64,000 nucleotides of DNA from NCBI GenBank assembly GCA_949298575.1, contig CASFXH010000008.1:1-64000 (forward strand), read 5' to 3'. Numbering within the stretch: position 1 is the first letter of the stretch; each line of letters starts with the position of its first letter. Of the stretch, positions 45,011-54,402 are shown piece after piece. Both the position numbers and the translations under genes were made by a program. The notes below the pieces were generated by a model. The model was given only the letters and a program-made list of their open reading frames with translations. It ran no database searches and had not been told where the DNA came from. The stretch is from an uncultured Parabacteroides sp. (GTDB lineage: Bacteria > Bacteroidota > Bacteroidia > Bacteroidales > Tannerellaceae).

Positions 45011-47266
45011 TCACTTCACCGGCTCCTCGCCGAGCGTGAAGCGCAGGGTCCCGGCGTTCATCAGCTCGTCGTGCGAGATGGTGTAGCCTTTCAGGCGCTT
45101 GCCGTTGGCCTCGACGCGTTGGATGTAGATCGACTCGTCGGTGGGGTGCTCGGCCTCGATGACGAGCTGGCCTTGGGGGTAGAACTTCGGGTCGAGCTGG
45201 ATCGTGACGCGGTCGAACGTCGGCGAGGTGAGCACGAAGTTCACGTCGCCGGGGCAGGCGGGGTAGAAGCCCAGCATGGAGAAGATGGCCCAGGTGGACA
45301 TCGTGCCGGTGTCCTCGTTGCCGGGGACGCCGTTCGGGGCGTTGTGGTAGCCGGTCCGGAGGATGTTACGCACTTCCTTTTGTGTCCGCCAGGCCTCGCC
45401 CTTGAAGTAGCTGAAGAGGTAGGGGTAGGCGATGTCGGGCTCGTTGGCGGGGTCGTAGTTGCCGTCGTCGAAGACGCTCTGGAGCTTCTCGACGAACTTG
45501 CGGTCGCCGCCCATCAGCTTGGCCAAGCCCTTGATGTCGTGGGGGACGTAGAAGGTGTAGTTCCACGCGTTGCCCTCGTGGAAGCCGGGGCTGGGCTCGA
45601 AGTTGGCGCCTTGCTTGGGGTCGAAGGGCTCGTAGAACTTGCCGTCGGGCAGGATGGGGCGCAGCGTGCCGAAGTCCTTGCAGTAGTAGTGCTTGTAGCC
45701 CATCGAGCGTTCGAGGAAGAGCTTGGCGTCGTCTTTCTTGCCGAGGGCCTTGGCGAATTGGCTGAGGTTCCAGTCGGCGATGTAGTACTCGAGGGCGTGC
45801 GAGACGGAGTTGTCGTACTGCTCGCGCAAGGGGACGTAGCCGAGCGAGAAATAGTCGTTGGCGTCGGGGCGGAGGAGGTTGTACTCGCCGGGCGTCGTGG
45901 CGCCCTTGCGCATGGCCTCGTAGGCGGTCTCGACGTCAAAGTCGCGCAGGCCTCGCATCCAGGCGTCGACGATGTAGGGGATCGAGGGGTCGCCTTCCAT
46001 CGTGAAGGTCTCGCGGCCGTAGAGCTCCCACTTGGGCAGCCAGCCGTTCTCGCGATACATGTCGATCATGGTGCGGATGATGTCGAGCTGGCGGTCGGGG
46101 AAGAGGATCGTCATGAGGGTGGAGACGTTGCGGTAGGTGTCCCAGAGGGAGAAGACGGTGTAGCGCGTGCCGTCGGTATGGCCCACCTCGAGCGACTCCA
46201 TCTTGGGGTACTGGCCGTTGACGTCTTGCAGGATGTTGGGGTGGATAAGGAGGTGGTAGAGGCCGGTGTAGAAGATGGCGCGCTCGTCGGCCGTCCCGCC
46301 CTCGACTTTGACGCGCGAGAGGTCCTTGTTCCAGGCCTCGCGGGCTTGGGCGCGGGTGGCGTCGAAGTCGAACGTGGGCATCTCGGCGTTCATGTTCTCG
46401 CGGGCGTTCTCGACGCTGACGTAGGAGATGGCGAGCTTGACCTCGATGGCCTCGCCCTCGTCGGTGTCGTAGTCGAACCAGACGCCGATGTCGTCGCCGC
46501 TCATCTCGCGGGTGTATTTCTCGTAGGTCTTATATTTCCCTGAGAAGATGTCCCACTCGGCCTCGGTGCCCTTCATCTCGCGTTGTTTCTTCCAATAGCC
46601 CATTTGCTTGGGGGCCTTGCTGACTTTCATGACGAAATAGACGGGGAAGACGGCCTGGGGGTTGTAGCAGAAGGTGCCGAGGAGCTTGGAGCCCTCGATC
46701 TCGGTGTCGCTCACGCGGCGGACGGTGGCGCCCGTCTCGTTGGTCAGGCCCTCGCCCAGGTTGAGGAGGATATGGCTCTCGCCCTTGGGGAAGGTGAAGC
46801 GGCTGAGGCCGACGCGCGGGGTGGCCGTGGCCTCGGCGCGGATGCCGTACTTGGTCAGGGTGTTGGCGTAATAGCCCGGCGTGGCTTGCTCGTCGGTATA
46901 TTTACTGCCGTACGCCTTGTAGTCCACGACGCGCTCGCCCGTGGTCGGCATCAGCAGGAGGCTGCCCAGCTCGGGGCATCCGACGCCGCTCAGGCTACCG
47001 TGGGCGAAGCCGGTGAAGAAACAGTTGTCGGAGGAATAGGGCGTCGACCACCACTGGCTGTCCTTGTCGAACTTGTTCTCTTCCGAGCCCATGACGTTGA
47101 AGGGGACGACGCTCATCATGCCTTGCGGGCAGACGGCGCCGGGGTTGGTCGTGCCGTAGTTGCTGGTCCCGATGAAGGGGTTGACGAGGTCGACCGGTTG
47201 TTGCTGGGCGGTCGCCGTCAGGAGCGCGCCGCCGAGCATGAGCGTCAATAATAATCGCTTTCTCAT
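45011..47266 (-). CDS. GH92 family alpha-mannosidase
   Basis: A 751-residue exported enzyme (signal RLLLTLMLGGALLTATA) with the GH92 layout: VDLVNPFIGTSNYGTTNPGAVCPQGMMSVVPFN, FFTGFAHGSLSGVGC, the central SLWDTYRNVSTLMTILFP and the calcium/catalytic C-terminal GNEDTGTMSTWAIFSMLGFYP. Family members remove alpha-mannose from N-glycans or yeast mannan. It follows the GH20 gene by 23 bases on the minus strand, so host N-glycan degradation is plausible; no SusC/D genes are adjacent. Confidence 0.94.
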   Translation of the reverse strand: MRKRLLLTLMLGGALLTATAQQQPVDLVNPFIGTSNYGTTNPGAVCPQGMMSVVPFNVMGSEENKFDKDSQWWSTPYSSDNCFFTGFAHGSLSGVGCPELGSLLLMPTTGERVVDYKAYGSKYTDEQATPGYYANTLTKYGIRAEATATPRVGLSRFTFPKGESHILLNLGEGLTNETGATVRRVSDTEIEGSKLLGTFCYNPQAVFPVYFVMKVSKAPKQMGYWKKQREMKGTEAEWDIFSGKYKTYEKYTREMSGDDIGVWFDYDTDEGEAIEVKLAISYVSVENARENMNAEMPTFDFDATRAQAREAWNKDLSRVKVEGGTADERAIFYTGLYHLLIHPNILQDVNGQYPKMESLEVGHTDGTRYTVFSLWDTYRNVSTLMTILFPDRQLDIIRTMIDMYRENGWLPKWELYGRETFTMEGDPSIPYIVDAWMRGLRDFDVETAYEAMRKGATTPGEYNLLRPDANDYFSLGYVPLREQYDNSVSHALEYYIADWNLSQFAKALGKKDDAKLFLERSMGYKHYYCKDFGTLRPILPDGKFYEPFDPKQGANFEPSPGFHEGNAWNYTFYVPHDIKGLAKLMGGDRKFVEKLQSVFDDGNYDPANEPDIAYPYLFSYFKGEAWRTQKEVRNILRTGYHNAPNGVPGNEDTGTMSTWAIFSMLGFYPACPGDVNFVLTSPTFDRVTIQLDPKFYPQGQLVIEAEHPTDESIYIQRVEANGKRLKGYTISHDELMNAGTLRFTLGEEPVK

Positions 47267-47289
47267 TGTGTTGTTGCTTATTTATAAGT

Positions 47290-49452
47290 TTACCATATTA
47301 CGATTTCATCCACGAATATGAACCCTTTCGGATTCTTGGCTTTCACTTGCACGTAGCGCCCCCGCCAGTTGCCGTCGAAGCGGTATTCCTGGAAGAGGAG
47401 GCGGGAGTCGTCCTGGGCGACCGTCGTCGGGACGACGCCGCACGAGGTGAACGTCTGGCCGTCGTCCGAGACGAGCAGCTCGACTTCCGTCGGTTGGTAG
47501 ACGCCCGGCCCCGTCAGCTGCATCCACCGCGAGGAGACCATCCGGATGTCGGTCACCTCACCCATATCGACCACCGCGTCGAGGTTGTCCAGGTATCCCT
47601 GCCAATGGCCATCCAGATAAGTCAGCCCGCCGCGGAAGCCGTCCAGCAGGGCGTTCATCCCGCCGGCCATGTAGCCCGCGTAGAGCTTATTATTATAATG
47701 TATAGGCTTGTTGATGCCGCGGTGGTAGTCGACGCGCTTCTCCGTGGGCTCTCCCTGGAGCTTCCCGTCGCGGAAAATGGCCGCCCGGATGTCGGCGGAG
47801 TCCGTGACGAGGATGGGGGCCGTGTAGAGGGGCGAGGAGAGGGTGGGCACGCTGCCGTCGGTCGTGTAGTGGATCTCGGCGGGGTCCTTCTCGGCGTCGA
47901 GGAAGACTTCGACATGCTTCTGGAGGGTATCGACGGCCATCGTCACCTCAATCTCGTCGGAGAGGGGGAAGGTGTTGATGCCTTTCGCCTGAAGGACGGG
48001 GATGTGGGCGTTGACGCGGCGCTTGAACGAGTTCCACTCACGCTTCTCCTGGGGCGTCCAGCCGATCTCGGCGACGGCCAGGGCGCGGGGGAACATCATG
48101 TATTCCAAATGTTCGGGCGTCGGGATGTATTCCGTCCACGTGTTGCCTTGGACACCCATGAAGTGGCGCTCCTCCTCGGCCGTCAGCGAGTCCTTGGGGA
48201 TCGGGTTGTAGCTGTAGACCTTTTTGATGGGCGTGTAGCCACCGATGGCGTAGGGCTGCGTGTTGGGGAACGCTTGGTAGAAGTCGAGGTACATGTAGTT
48301 GCCGGGCGTCATGACGACGTTGTGCCCCATCCGCACCGACTGGAAGCCCGCTTGCTCGCCTCGCCACGACATCACCGCCGCGCCCGGGGCCAGGCCACCC
48401 TGCAAGATCTCGTCCCAGCCGATCAGCTTCCGCCCTTTCGACGTGAGGAACTCGTCCGCCCGGTGGATCATGTAGCTCTGCAGCTCGTCGACGTCCTTCA
48501 TGCCCTCCCGGCGCATCAGCGCTTGGCATTTCGGGCAAGTCTTCCAATGGGCCTTCGAAGCCTCGTCGCCTCCGACGTGGATGTATTCCGAGGGGAAGAT
48601 CTCCATCACTTCCGTCAGGACATCTTCCATGAATTGATAACTCTTCTCGTTGCCGATGCAGAAGTCGCCGCCCGAGTAAGGCTTCCCGGCGCAGCAAAGT
48701 TCAGGGTAGGCCATGAAGACTTCCTCCGAGTGGCCGGGGAATTCTACCTCAGGGATGACCGTGATGTGCTTGCTGGCGGCGTAGGCCACGATCTCCCGCA
48801 GGTCTTCCTTCGTGTAGTAGCCGCCATAGGCGCCCTCAGTCCCTTCGGGCAGATACTTCCGGTCGCCCCCGTCCCACCATTTCCGCCAGTCGGACTCGGT
48901 GCGGAAAGCCGCGTGGCTCGTCAGCCTTGGGTATTTCTCGACCTCGAAACGCCAGCCACCGGCATCGGTCAGGTGCATGTGGAGACGGTTCAGCTTGTAA
49001 TAGGACATGACGTCGAGCAATTTCATCACCTCTTCCTTCTCGAAGAAATGGCGAGAGACGTCGAGGTGCAAGCCCCGGTAAGCGAAGCGGGCGCTGTCCT
49101 TGATGGCGACGAGCGGGAAGCCTTGCTCGCCCTTGTAGAGCTGCCGCAATGTCTGCTGCCCATAATAGATGCCCGCCTCGGAAGCGGCGCGCAGGTCGAT
49201 GCCGTCTTTGGTGATGTTCAGTTCGTAAGCTTCCGGCCGTCCGCCGTCCCAAGCGGGGTCGATGGTGGAGGTGAATTGATTGGATTTCCCTTGGAAAACC
49301 TCAGCGCTGTCTATTCGTAAATAGCCGCCCTTCAGTTCCATCTGGGCGGGTTGGGGGATGAGGTCCACACGCGGCGTCTCAGCCGGTTGGCAGCCCGCCA
49401 AGAGGGTCAGGCCGCCAAAAACGATGATCGCAAGCTTTTGTTTAGATCGCAT
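47290..49452 (-). CDS. GH20 beta-N-acetylhexosaminidase lipoprotein
   Basis: A 720-residue lipoprotein (signal with LTLLAGCQPAE lipobox). N-terminal GH20b-like domain (VDLIPQPAQMELKGG), then the TIM barrel with YRGLHLDVSRHFF, LNRLHMHLTDAGGWRFE, the catalytic D-E pair in IHVGGDEASKAHW, VMSWRGEQAG and NTWTEYIPTPEHLEYMMFPR. The C-terminal third has a chitobiase-like domain (DPAEIHYTTDGSVP) and a discoidin-like end (RYVQVKAKNPKGFIFVDEIVIW). It removes terminal GlcNAc or GalNAc, complementing the adjacent mannosidase. Confidence 0.94.
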   Translation of the reverse strand: MRSKQKLAIIVFGGLTLLAGCQPAETPRVDLIPQPAQMELKGGYLRIDSAEVFQGKSNQFTSTIDPAWDGGRPEAYELNITKDGIDLRAASEAGIYYGQQTLRQLYKGEQGFPLVAIKDSARFAYRGLHLDVSRHFFEKEEVMKLLDVMSYYKLNRLHMHLTDAGGWRFEVEKYPRLTSHAAFRTESDWRKWWDGGDRKYLPEGTEGAYGGYYTKEDLREIVAYAASKHITVIPEVEFPGHSEEVFMAYPELCCAGKPYSGGDFCIGNEKSYQFMEDVLTEVMEIFPSEYIHVGGDEASKAHWKTCPKCQALMRREGMKDVDELQSYMIHRADEFLTSKGRKLIGWDEILQGGLAPGAAVMSWRGEQAGFQSVRMGHNVVMTPGNYMYLDFYQAFPNTQPYAIGGYTPIKKVYSYNPIPKDSLTAEEERHFMGVQGNTWTEYIPTPEHLEYMMFPRALAVAEIGWTPQEKREWNSFKRRVNAHIPVLQAKGINTFPLSDEIEVTMAVDTLQKHVEVFLDAEKDPAEIHYTTDGSVPTLSSPLYTAPILVTDSADIRAAIFRDGKLQGEPTEKRVDYHRGINKPIHYNNKLYAGYMAGGMNALLDGFRGGLTYLDGHWQGYLDNLDAVVDMGEVTDIRMVSSRWMQLTGPGVYQPTEVELLVSDDGQTFTSCGVVPTTVAQDDSRLLFQEYRFDGNWRGRYVQVKAKNPKGFIFVDEIVIW

Positions 49453-49552
49453 GACTGATAATTTGAATTGTTATTAATGAAAAATTGAGAGCGTAAAAGT
49501 ACGAATTATCTGGGATTCGGGAGCTATTTTTAGGGAAGATCTTAAAAAAAAA

Positions 49553-49582
49553 GAGGCCCGCCCCGAAGGACGGACCCCCTGT
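49553..49582 (-). terminator. terminator downstream of tRNA-Leu
   Basis: On the minus strand GGTCCGTCC-TTCG-GGGCGGGCC forms a G/C-rich stem with G-U pairs, followed by CTCTTTTTTTTT. It lies ~30 bases beyond the tRNA 3' end. Confidence 0.75.
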
Positions 49583-49610
49583 ATTCAAAAAAAGATAAGG
49601 ATATTTTTCG

Positions 49611-49694
49611 TACGCAGGATGAGACTTGAACTCACACGCCGTAACCGGCACTACCCCCTCAAAGTAGCGTGTCTACCAATTCCACCACCTGCGC
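49611..49694 (-). tRNA. tRNA-Leu (anticodon GAG)
   Basis: Read on the minus strand: acceptor GCGCAGG paired with CCTGCGT (one G-U), D-arm GTGGAATTGGTAGACAC, anticodon stem CTACT / GGTAG around the loop TTGAGGG (anticodon GAG), a long class-II variable arm (TGCCGGTTACGGCG) and T-loop GTTCAAGTC. Length 84 bases, discriminator A, no encoded CCA. Reads CUC and CUU leucine codons. Confidence 0.93.
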
Positions 49695-49757
49695 GAAAAG
49701 GGCCTTTAGATTTGTCCGAAACCGCTGTCGGGGCGAACCCGTTCTCGATTTCGACCG

Positions 49758-49765
49758 CAAAAGTA
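49758..49765 (-). promoter_or_regulatory. putative -7 box for tRNA-Leu (TACTTTTG)
   Basis: Minus-strand TACTTTTG fits TAnnTTTG about 64 bases upstream of the mature tRNA 5' end. The long leader is normal for processed tRNAs. Confidence 0.5.
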
Positions 49766-49886
49766 GACCTTTTTTCTTTACGTGAAAATATTCCTTTGTT
49801 AAAAAACGATAACCTTATTTCCCTCCATCCGTAAAATGTTTACAATCACCCGTAATTTAGATACCTGTCATTCGTGGGGGGGAATG

Positions 49887-49894
49887 TATCTTCG
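49887..49894 (+). promoter_or_regulatory. putative -7 box (TATCTTCG)
   Basis: TATCTTCGCGG lies ~79 bases upstream of the flavoprotein ATG at 49973, matching the TAnnTTCG form of this window. Confidence 0.5.
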
Positions 49895-49972
49895 CGGAGT
49901 TGGGTCTCCTTTTGGGGAGAAACTATCCAGCGGACATTTTTGGACATGGAATCATAAAAAACGAGTTACAAT

Positions 49973-50617
49973 ATGAATCGATCTGAATTTTTGAAGAAGT
50001 CCGCCTTGCTCGCCGGATCGGCTCTCGTAGCTGGGGAGGCGATGGGTGAAGTCATGAAAACAGCTAACACGCGAAACAGTATGAAAATCGTCGTATTGAC
50101 AGGAAGCCCCCGTAAGAACGGGAACACCGCCTATTTGGCGGATCAATTTATCAAGGGCGCCGAGGAACGCGGGCATGTGGTGACGCGGTTCGATTGCGCC
50201 TTTTTGAACGTCGCGGGCTGCAACGCCTGCAATCATTGTGGTATGAACGGTCCTTGTGTCTTCAAGGACGACTTCGAGCGAATCCGGCCGAAGCTGATCG
50301 AGGCCGACCTCGTGGCGTTCGTCTCGCCGATGTATTATTTCGGGGTCAGCGAGCAGTTGAAACGGGTCATCGACCGCTTCTACGCCATCAACGGGCAGCT
50401 GAAGGGGCGTCGCAAGAAAGCCGCCTTCCTCATGGCCTACGCGAACACGGCGCCGGAAGAGGCCGAGCCTATGCTCTCGCACTATCGGACGCTGGTGAAC
50501 TATCTCGGATGGACAAGCGTGGGGACGGTGGTCGCTCCCGGTGTCTGGACGGCCGGTTCCATCAAGCGCACGAATTATGGAGAGGAAGCCTACCGGCTGG
50601 GGAAGTCGCTCGCGTAA
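49973..50617 (+). CDS. flavodoxin-fold NAD(P)H-dependent oxidoreductase with signal-like N-terminus
   Basis: A 214-residue protein. The first ~25 residues (NRSEFLKKSALLAGSALVAGEA) look like a Tat-type signal with a single Arg. Then the FMN-binding loop VVLTGSPRKNGNTAYLADQF, a cysteine cluster GCNACNHCGMNGPC (iron-sulfur or redox possibility) and the flavodoxin segments VSPMYYFGVSEQLKRVIDRFY and MAYANTAPE. It acts as an NADPH-FMN reductase-type enzyme; the electron acceptor is unknown. No neighbour suggests a pathway. A palindromic array follows its stop codon. Confidence 0.85.
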   Translation: MNRSEFLKKSALLAGSALVAGEAMGEVMKTANTRNSMKIVVLTGSPRKNGNTAYLADQFIKGAEERGHVVTRFDCAFLNVAGCNACNHCGMNGPCVFKDDFERIRPKLIEADLVAFVSPMYYFGVSEQLKRVIDRFYAINGQLKGRRKKAAFLMAYANTAPEEAEPMLSHYRTLVNYLGWTSVGTVVAPGVWTAGSIKRTNYGEEAYRLGKSLA

Positions 50618-50676
50618 GAGGATCCTTTTTAAGGTTAGTAATTGATTGAAAATAAGCACTCGTTTCCTCATTTTAT

Positions 50677-50766
50677 ACCCCACGAGTGGGGTGCTTTCAT
50701 AGGGCACTCGTGGGGTACCACGATACCCCACGAGTGGGGTATCGTCATATACCACTCGTGGGGTAC
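50677..50766. repeat. four alternating CCCCACGAGTGGGG palindromes, 24-bp period
   Basis: Palindrome cores are centred at 50684.5, 50708.5, 50732.5 and 50756.5, exactly 24 bp apart, alternating between CACGAGTG and CACTCGTG orientation. The third has 10-bp perfect arms, GATACCCCAC-GA-GTGGGGTATC. The array lies between two convergent genes (flavoprotein and gcvP) and is noncoding. Confidence 0.92.
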
Positions 50767-50802
50767 GAAAGGCATCCTTGGTGGGTCGGTTTAGATCGCG
50801 AA

Positions 50803-50862
50803 AATGGCACACGGATCGCACGGTTTGTCATCTGTCAAACCTGTGTCATCTTGTGTGCCATT
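50803..50862 (-). terminator. compound hairpin, likely gcvP terminator
   Basis: AATGGCACAC (50803-50812) pairs with GTGTGCCATT (50853-50862), enclosing an inner GGTTTG/CAAACC stem. It lies ~40 bases beyond the gcvP stop codon. The U-tract on the minus strand is short, so termination strength is uncertain. Confidence 0.6.
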
Positions 50863-50903
50863 GACCATTTCCCGTCAGATCGGGTTCGCGATCCGCCCTG
50901 ACG

Positions 50904-53750
50904 TTACGCCTTGGGCAAAGTCGCTACCAGATTGCGGTCGCCGTAAGCGTTGTCGACTCTCGCGACGTTGACCCAGAACTTCCGGTCGTGTAGCCACTCC
51001 AAGGGGAATGCGGCCTTCTCGCGAGAATAGAGGTGGTCCCATTTGTCGCCGGCCACCTCGTATTCGGGGTGCGGGGCGTTCTTCAAGACGTTGTCCACCT
51101 TGGAGGCGTCGCCGTGCTCGATCTCCTTGATCTCTTTCCAGATACATTCCATGACCTCGACGAAGCGGTCCAACTCCTCCTTGCTCTCGCTTTCCGTCGG
51201 CTCGATCATCAGGGTGCCGTGGACGGGGAAGGAGAGCGTCGGCGCGTGGTATCCGAAGTCCATCAGGCGCTTGGCGATATCGTTCTCGTCAATGCCCGAC
51301 GCCTCCTTGACGCCCCGGCACTCGAGGATCAGCTCATGCCCGACACGGCCCGTGGTGCCCGTATAGACAATGCCGTAGGTGTCTTTGAACTTCGCGGCCA
51401 GATAATTGGCGTTGAGGATCGCGGCCTTGGTCACGGCGGTCAGTCCCTCGGCGCCCAGCAAACGGATGTAAGCGTAGGTGATGGGAAGGATGCCCGCGCT
51501 GCCGTAAGGAGCGGCCGAGACGGTGTTCAGGTCGCTGCCCCAAAGAATGGGATGCTGCGGGAGGAAGGGCACCAGATGTTCGGCCACGCAAATCGGACCG
51601 ACGCCGGGTCCACCTCCGCCGTGGGGCGACGCGAAGGTCTTGTGCAAGTTCAAATGGCAGACATCCGCGCCGATCGTGCCGGGGTTCGTGAGGCCCACTT
51701 GGGCGTTCATGTTGGCTCCGTCCATGTAGAACTGGCCTCCGCAGGCGTGGATGATCTCGCCCATCTCCTTGATGTCGGGCTCGAAGATGCCATGGGTCGA
51801 GGGATAGGTGATCATGCTTGCCGCCAAGCGGTCCTTGTTCGCCTCGGCTTTCTCCCGGAAATCTTGGAGGTCGATGTTGCCGTTCTCGTCGCAGCGGACG
51901 GTGACGGTCTTATAGCCGCACTGGATGGCCGAGGCGGGATTGGTCCCGTGGGCCGAAGCGGGGAGCAAGACGATGTCTCGATGGCCTTGCCCAATGCTTT
52001 CCTGATAAGCCCGGATGACACGCAGGCCCGTATATTCGCCCGCCGCGCCGGAGTTGGGTTGGAACGTACATCCCTTGAAGCCCGTGATCTCTTGAAGATA
52101 GGTGGAGAGGTTCTCGATCATTTCCGTATAGCCTTCCACTTGGTCTTCGGGGGCGTAGGGGTGGATATTCATGAATTCCGGCCGGCTCAAGGGGAGCATC
52201 GAGGCGGCGGGGTTCAACTTCATGGTACAGGAACCCAGCGAGATCATGGACTGCGCCAAGGAGACGTCCCGGCGGCCCAGGCGGGTGATGTAGCGCATCA
52301 GCTCCGTCTCGGTATGGTATTTATGGAAAACGGGCTGGGGCATGAAGTCCGATTGGCGAGCCAGCGACGCGTCGAGCGTGACTTCCGATGGGATGTCTTT
52401 ATCCAACACGTAATCTTTTCCAGCCGCTCCGGCGAAGATGTAGAGCAAGACACCCAAGTCGGTCGGTTGGGTTGTCTCGTCGAGGCTGATCCCGACTTCC
52501 CCTTCCTCGAAATAGCGCAGGTTGACTTGGCACTCGAGGGCGATTTCCCGCAAGGCGTCTATCGAAACACCCTCCGGCAGCTGGATTTTCAGCGTGTCGA
52601 AGTAGGTTGGGTTCAATTGCGTATAGCCCAGCGCTTCCAGCTCGCCGGCGAGGAAGGTAGCGTAGGCGTGAATCCGGTTGGCGATGTCTCGCAAGCCTTC
52701 CGGACCGTGGTAGACGGCGTAGAAACCCGCCATCGAAGCCAACAGCGCTTGCGCCGTGCAAATATTGGAAGTCGCTTTCTCGCGCTTGATGTGTTGTTCG
52801 CGGGTCTGGAGCGCCAGGCGGTAGGCCGGATGCCCGTAAGCGTCTTTCGAGATGCCGATGATGCGGCCCGGGACGATTCGTTTGTATTCCTCTTTCGTCG
52901 CGAGGTAAGCCGCCGAGGGACCGCCATAAAACATCGGGATGCCAAAGCGTTGGCTGGAGCCGAAAACGGCGTCGGCGCCCCATTCGCCCGGAGGCGTGAG
53001 GATGACGAGGCTCAGCAAGTCGGCGGCGACGCCCACTTTCACGCCGGCGGCGTTGGCCCGCTCGATGAATGCCTTATAATCCTTGATTTCCCCATCCGCG
53101 TTCGGATATTGGACGATCGCCGCGAAGATTTCCGGCGTGAACTCGAACGTGGCGTAATCGCCGGTGACGATTTGAAGCCCTTGCGGGATGGCGCGGGTAT
53201 GGATCACGGCGAGGGTCGAGGCGAACACTTTCTCGTCGACAAAGACCGTGTTGGCGTTGGCCTTCACCTTGTCGCGGCTCCGGGCCCCATGAAACATATT
53301 GACCACTTCGGCCGCCGCCGTCGCCTCGTCGAGCAAGGAGCAATTCGACAAGGGCAGGGCTGTCAGTTCGCAAACCATCGTTTGGAAGTTCAGCAACGCT
53401 TCCAAGCGTCCTTGCGAGACCTCGGCCTGGTAGGGCGTATAGGAAGTGTACCAAACAGGATTTTCGAATACGTTCCGCTGGATCGGGGCGGGGCAGACGG
53501 TGTCGTACCATCCCATCCCGATGTAGGACGTGAATACTTTGTTTTTGGAGGCCAGTTCAGCGATGTGTTCCGCGAACTCGCGCTCGGTCATGGCTTCCGG
53601 CAGGTTGAGGGGCGCTTTCAAACGGATATTAGACGGGATAGTCTGGTCGATCAGCTCGTCGACCGACTTGACGCCGATCGCCGCGAGCATCTCGGGGATA
53701 TCCTTTTCGGAAATGCCGATGTGCCGGTTAACGAATTTATTGGTATTCAT
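50904..53750 (-). CDS. gcvP: glycine dehydrogenase (decarboxylating), P-protein of the glycine cleavage system
   Basis: A 948-residue single-chain P-protein. Seen: FVNRHIGISEKDIPEML at the start, the first-half LLDEATAAAEVVNM, and the second-half PLP site HLNLHKTFASPHGGGGPGVGP (K in HKTF). Full length means the alpha and beta halves are fused as in E. coli, not split as in Gram-positives. ATG at 53750 is chosen (MNTNKFVNRH). Other gcv genes (T, H, lpd) are absent here. It is the last gene of an operon with MBL hydrolase, rsmG and a DUF3298 lipoprotein. Confidence 0.95.
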   Translation of the reverse strand: MNTNKFVNRHIGISEKDIPEMLAAIGVKSVDELIDQTIPSNIRLKAPLNLPEAMTEREFAEHIAELASKNKVFTSYIGMGWYDTVCPAPIQRNVFENPVWYTSYTPYQAEVSQGRLEALLNFQTMVCELTALPLSNCSLLDEATAAAEVVNMFHGARSRDKVKANANTVFVDEKVFASTLAVIHTRAIPQGLQIVTGDYATFEFTPEIFAAIVQYPNADGEIKDYKAFIERANAAGVKVGVAADLLSLVILTPPGEWGADAVFGSSQRFGIPMFYGGPSAAYLATKEEYKRIVPGRIIGISKDAYGHPAYRLALQTREQHIKREKATSNICTAQALLASMAGFYAVYHGPEGLRDIANRIHAYATFLAGELEALGYTQLNPTYFDTLKIQLPEGVSIDALREIALECQVNLRYFEEGEVGISLDETTQPTDLGVLLYIFAGAAGKDYVLDKDIPSEVTLDASLARQSDFMPQPVFHKYHTETELMRYITRLGRRDVSLAQSMISLGSCTMKLNPAASMLPLSRPEFMNIHPYAPEDQVEGYTEMIENLSTYLQEITGFKGCTFQPNSGAAGEYTGLRVIRAYQESIGQGHRDIVLLPASAHGTNPASAIQCGYKTVTVRCDENGNIDLQDFREKAEANKDRLAASMITYPSTHGIFEPDIKEMGEIIHACGGQFYMDGANMNAQVGLTNPGTIGADVCHLNLHKTFASPHGGGGPGVGPICVAEHLVPFLPQHPILWGSDLNTVSAAPYGSAGILPITYAYIRLLGAEGLTAVTKAAILNANYLAAKFKDTYGIVYTGTTGRVGHELILECRGVKEASGIDENDIAKRLMDFGYHAPTLSFPVHGTLMIEPTESESKEELDRFVEVMECIWKEIKEIEHGDASKVDNVLKNAPHPEYEVAGDKWDHLYSREKAAFPLEWLHDRKFWVNVARVDNAYGDRNLVATLPKA

Positions 53751-53763
53751 GATAATTGTATTT

Positions 53764-54402
53764 TTATAAATAAGGATTTTCCAACTGTTCATCTATGATC
53801 CGGGTCTCCGGTCCGTGGCCGGGATAGACGATTGTCTCGTCGGGCAAGGCCAAGAGCTTGTCGTGAATCGCGGCGACTAGGATCTCATGGTTACCGCCCC
53901 AAAGGTCTGTTCGCCCGATACCACCGGCGAATAGGGAGTCGCCCGACATCACGAACCCGTTCTTGGGGCTGTAAAAAGCCAAGCCTCCGGGCGAATGTCC
54001 CGGCACGGAGATCACGTGAAGCTCGGATTGCCCGAACGTGATGATCTCCCCGTTGGCGAGGTAATGGCCCACTTCCACGTCGGCCATCTTTCCCCTGAAC
54101 CCGAACAGTTTCGCCTGCTCGGAGGCGGGGGGAAGAAGGTCTACATCCGCCTTGTGGGCTTCCGGCTTTAGATTGTATGTCTTGAGGATGAATTCATTGC
54201 CAAACGTATGGTCAAGATGGAGATGCGTGCAGAGGTTGTGTTTCAACGTCAGTCCGTTGCTTGCCACGAAGTCGCTGAACGCTTCCCGCTCTTCCGGATG
54301 GACGCACCCGCAATCGATGACGACGGCTTCCTTCGTCTCGTCGTACAGGATGTAGGTGTTTTCCGAGAAATAATTGACCTCAAAAGATTTAATGGAAATC
54401 AT
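53764..54402 (-). CDS. metallo-beta-lactamase-fold hydrolase (glyoxalase II-like)
   Basis: A 212-residue MBL-fold enzyme. Seen: the metal motif THLHLDHTFGNEF (HxHxDH), VISVPGHSPGGLAFY with the third His ligand, GDSLFAGGIGRTDL with the bridging Asp, and PGHGPETRI with the last His. This pattern fits small glyoxalase II-like hydrolases. Its start overlaps the rsmG stop by 4 bases (54399-54402). Substrate, for example a thioester, is inferred. Confidence 0.88.
   Translation of the reverse strand: MISIKSFEVNYFSENTYILYDETKEAVVIDCGCVHPEEREAFSDFVASNGLTLKHNLCTHLHLDHTFGNEFILKTYNLKPEAHKADVDLLPPASEQAKLFGFRGKMADVEVGHYLANGEIITFGQSELHVISVPGHSPGGLAFYSPKNGFVMSGDSLFAGGIGRTDLWGGNHEILVAAIHDKLLALPDETIVYPGHGPETRIIDEQLENPYL

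Noticed and set aside
47266..49320. Plus-strand frame of about 680 residues
   Set aside because: Antisense to GH20; composition (Val/Arg/Asp-rich) is typical of GC-rich shadow frames.
51033..53798. Plus-strand frame of about 920 residues
   Set aside because: Antisense to gcvP, which has all motifs.
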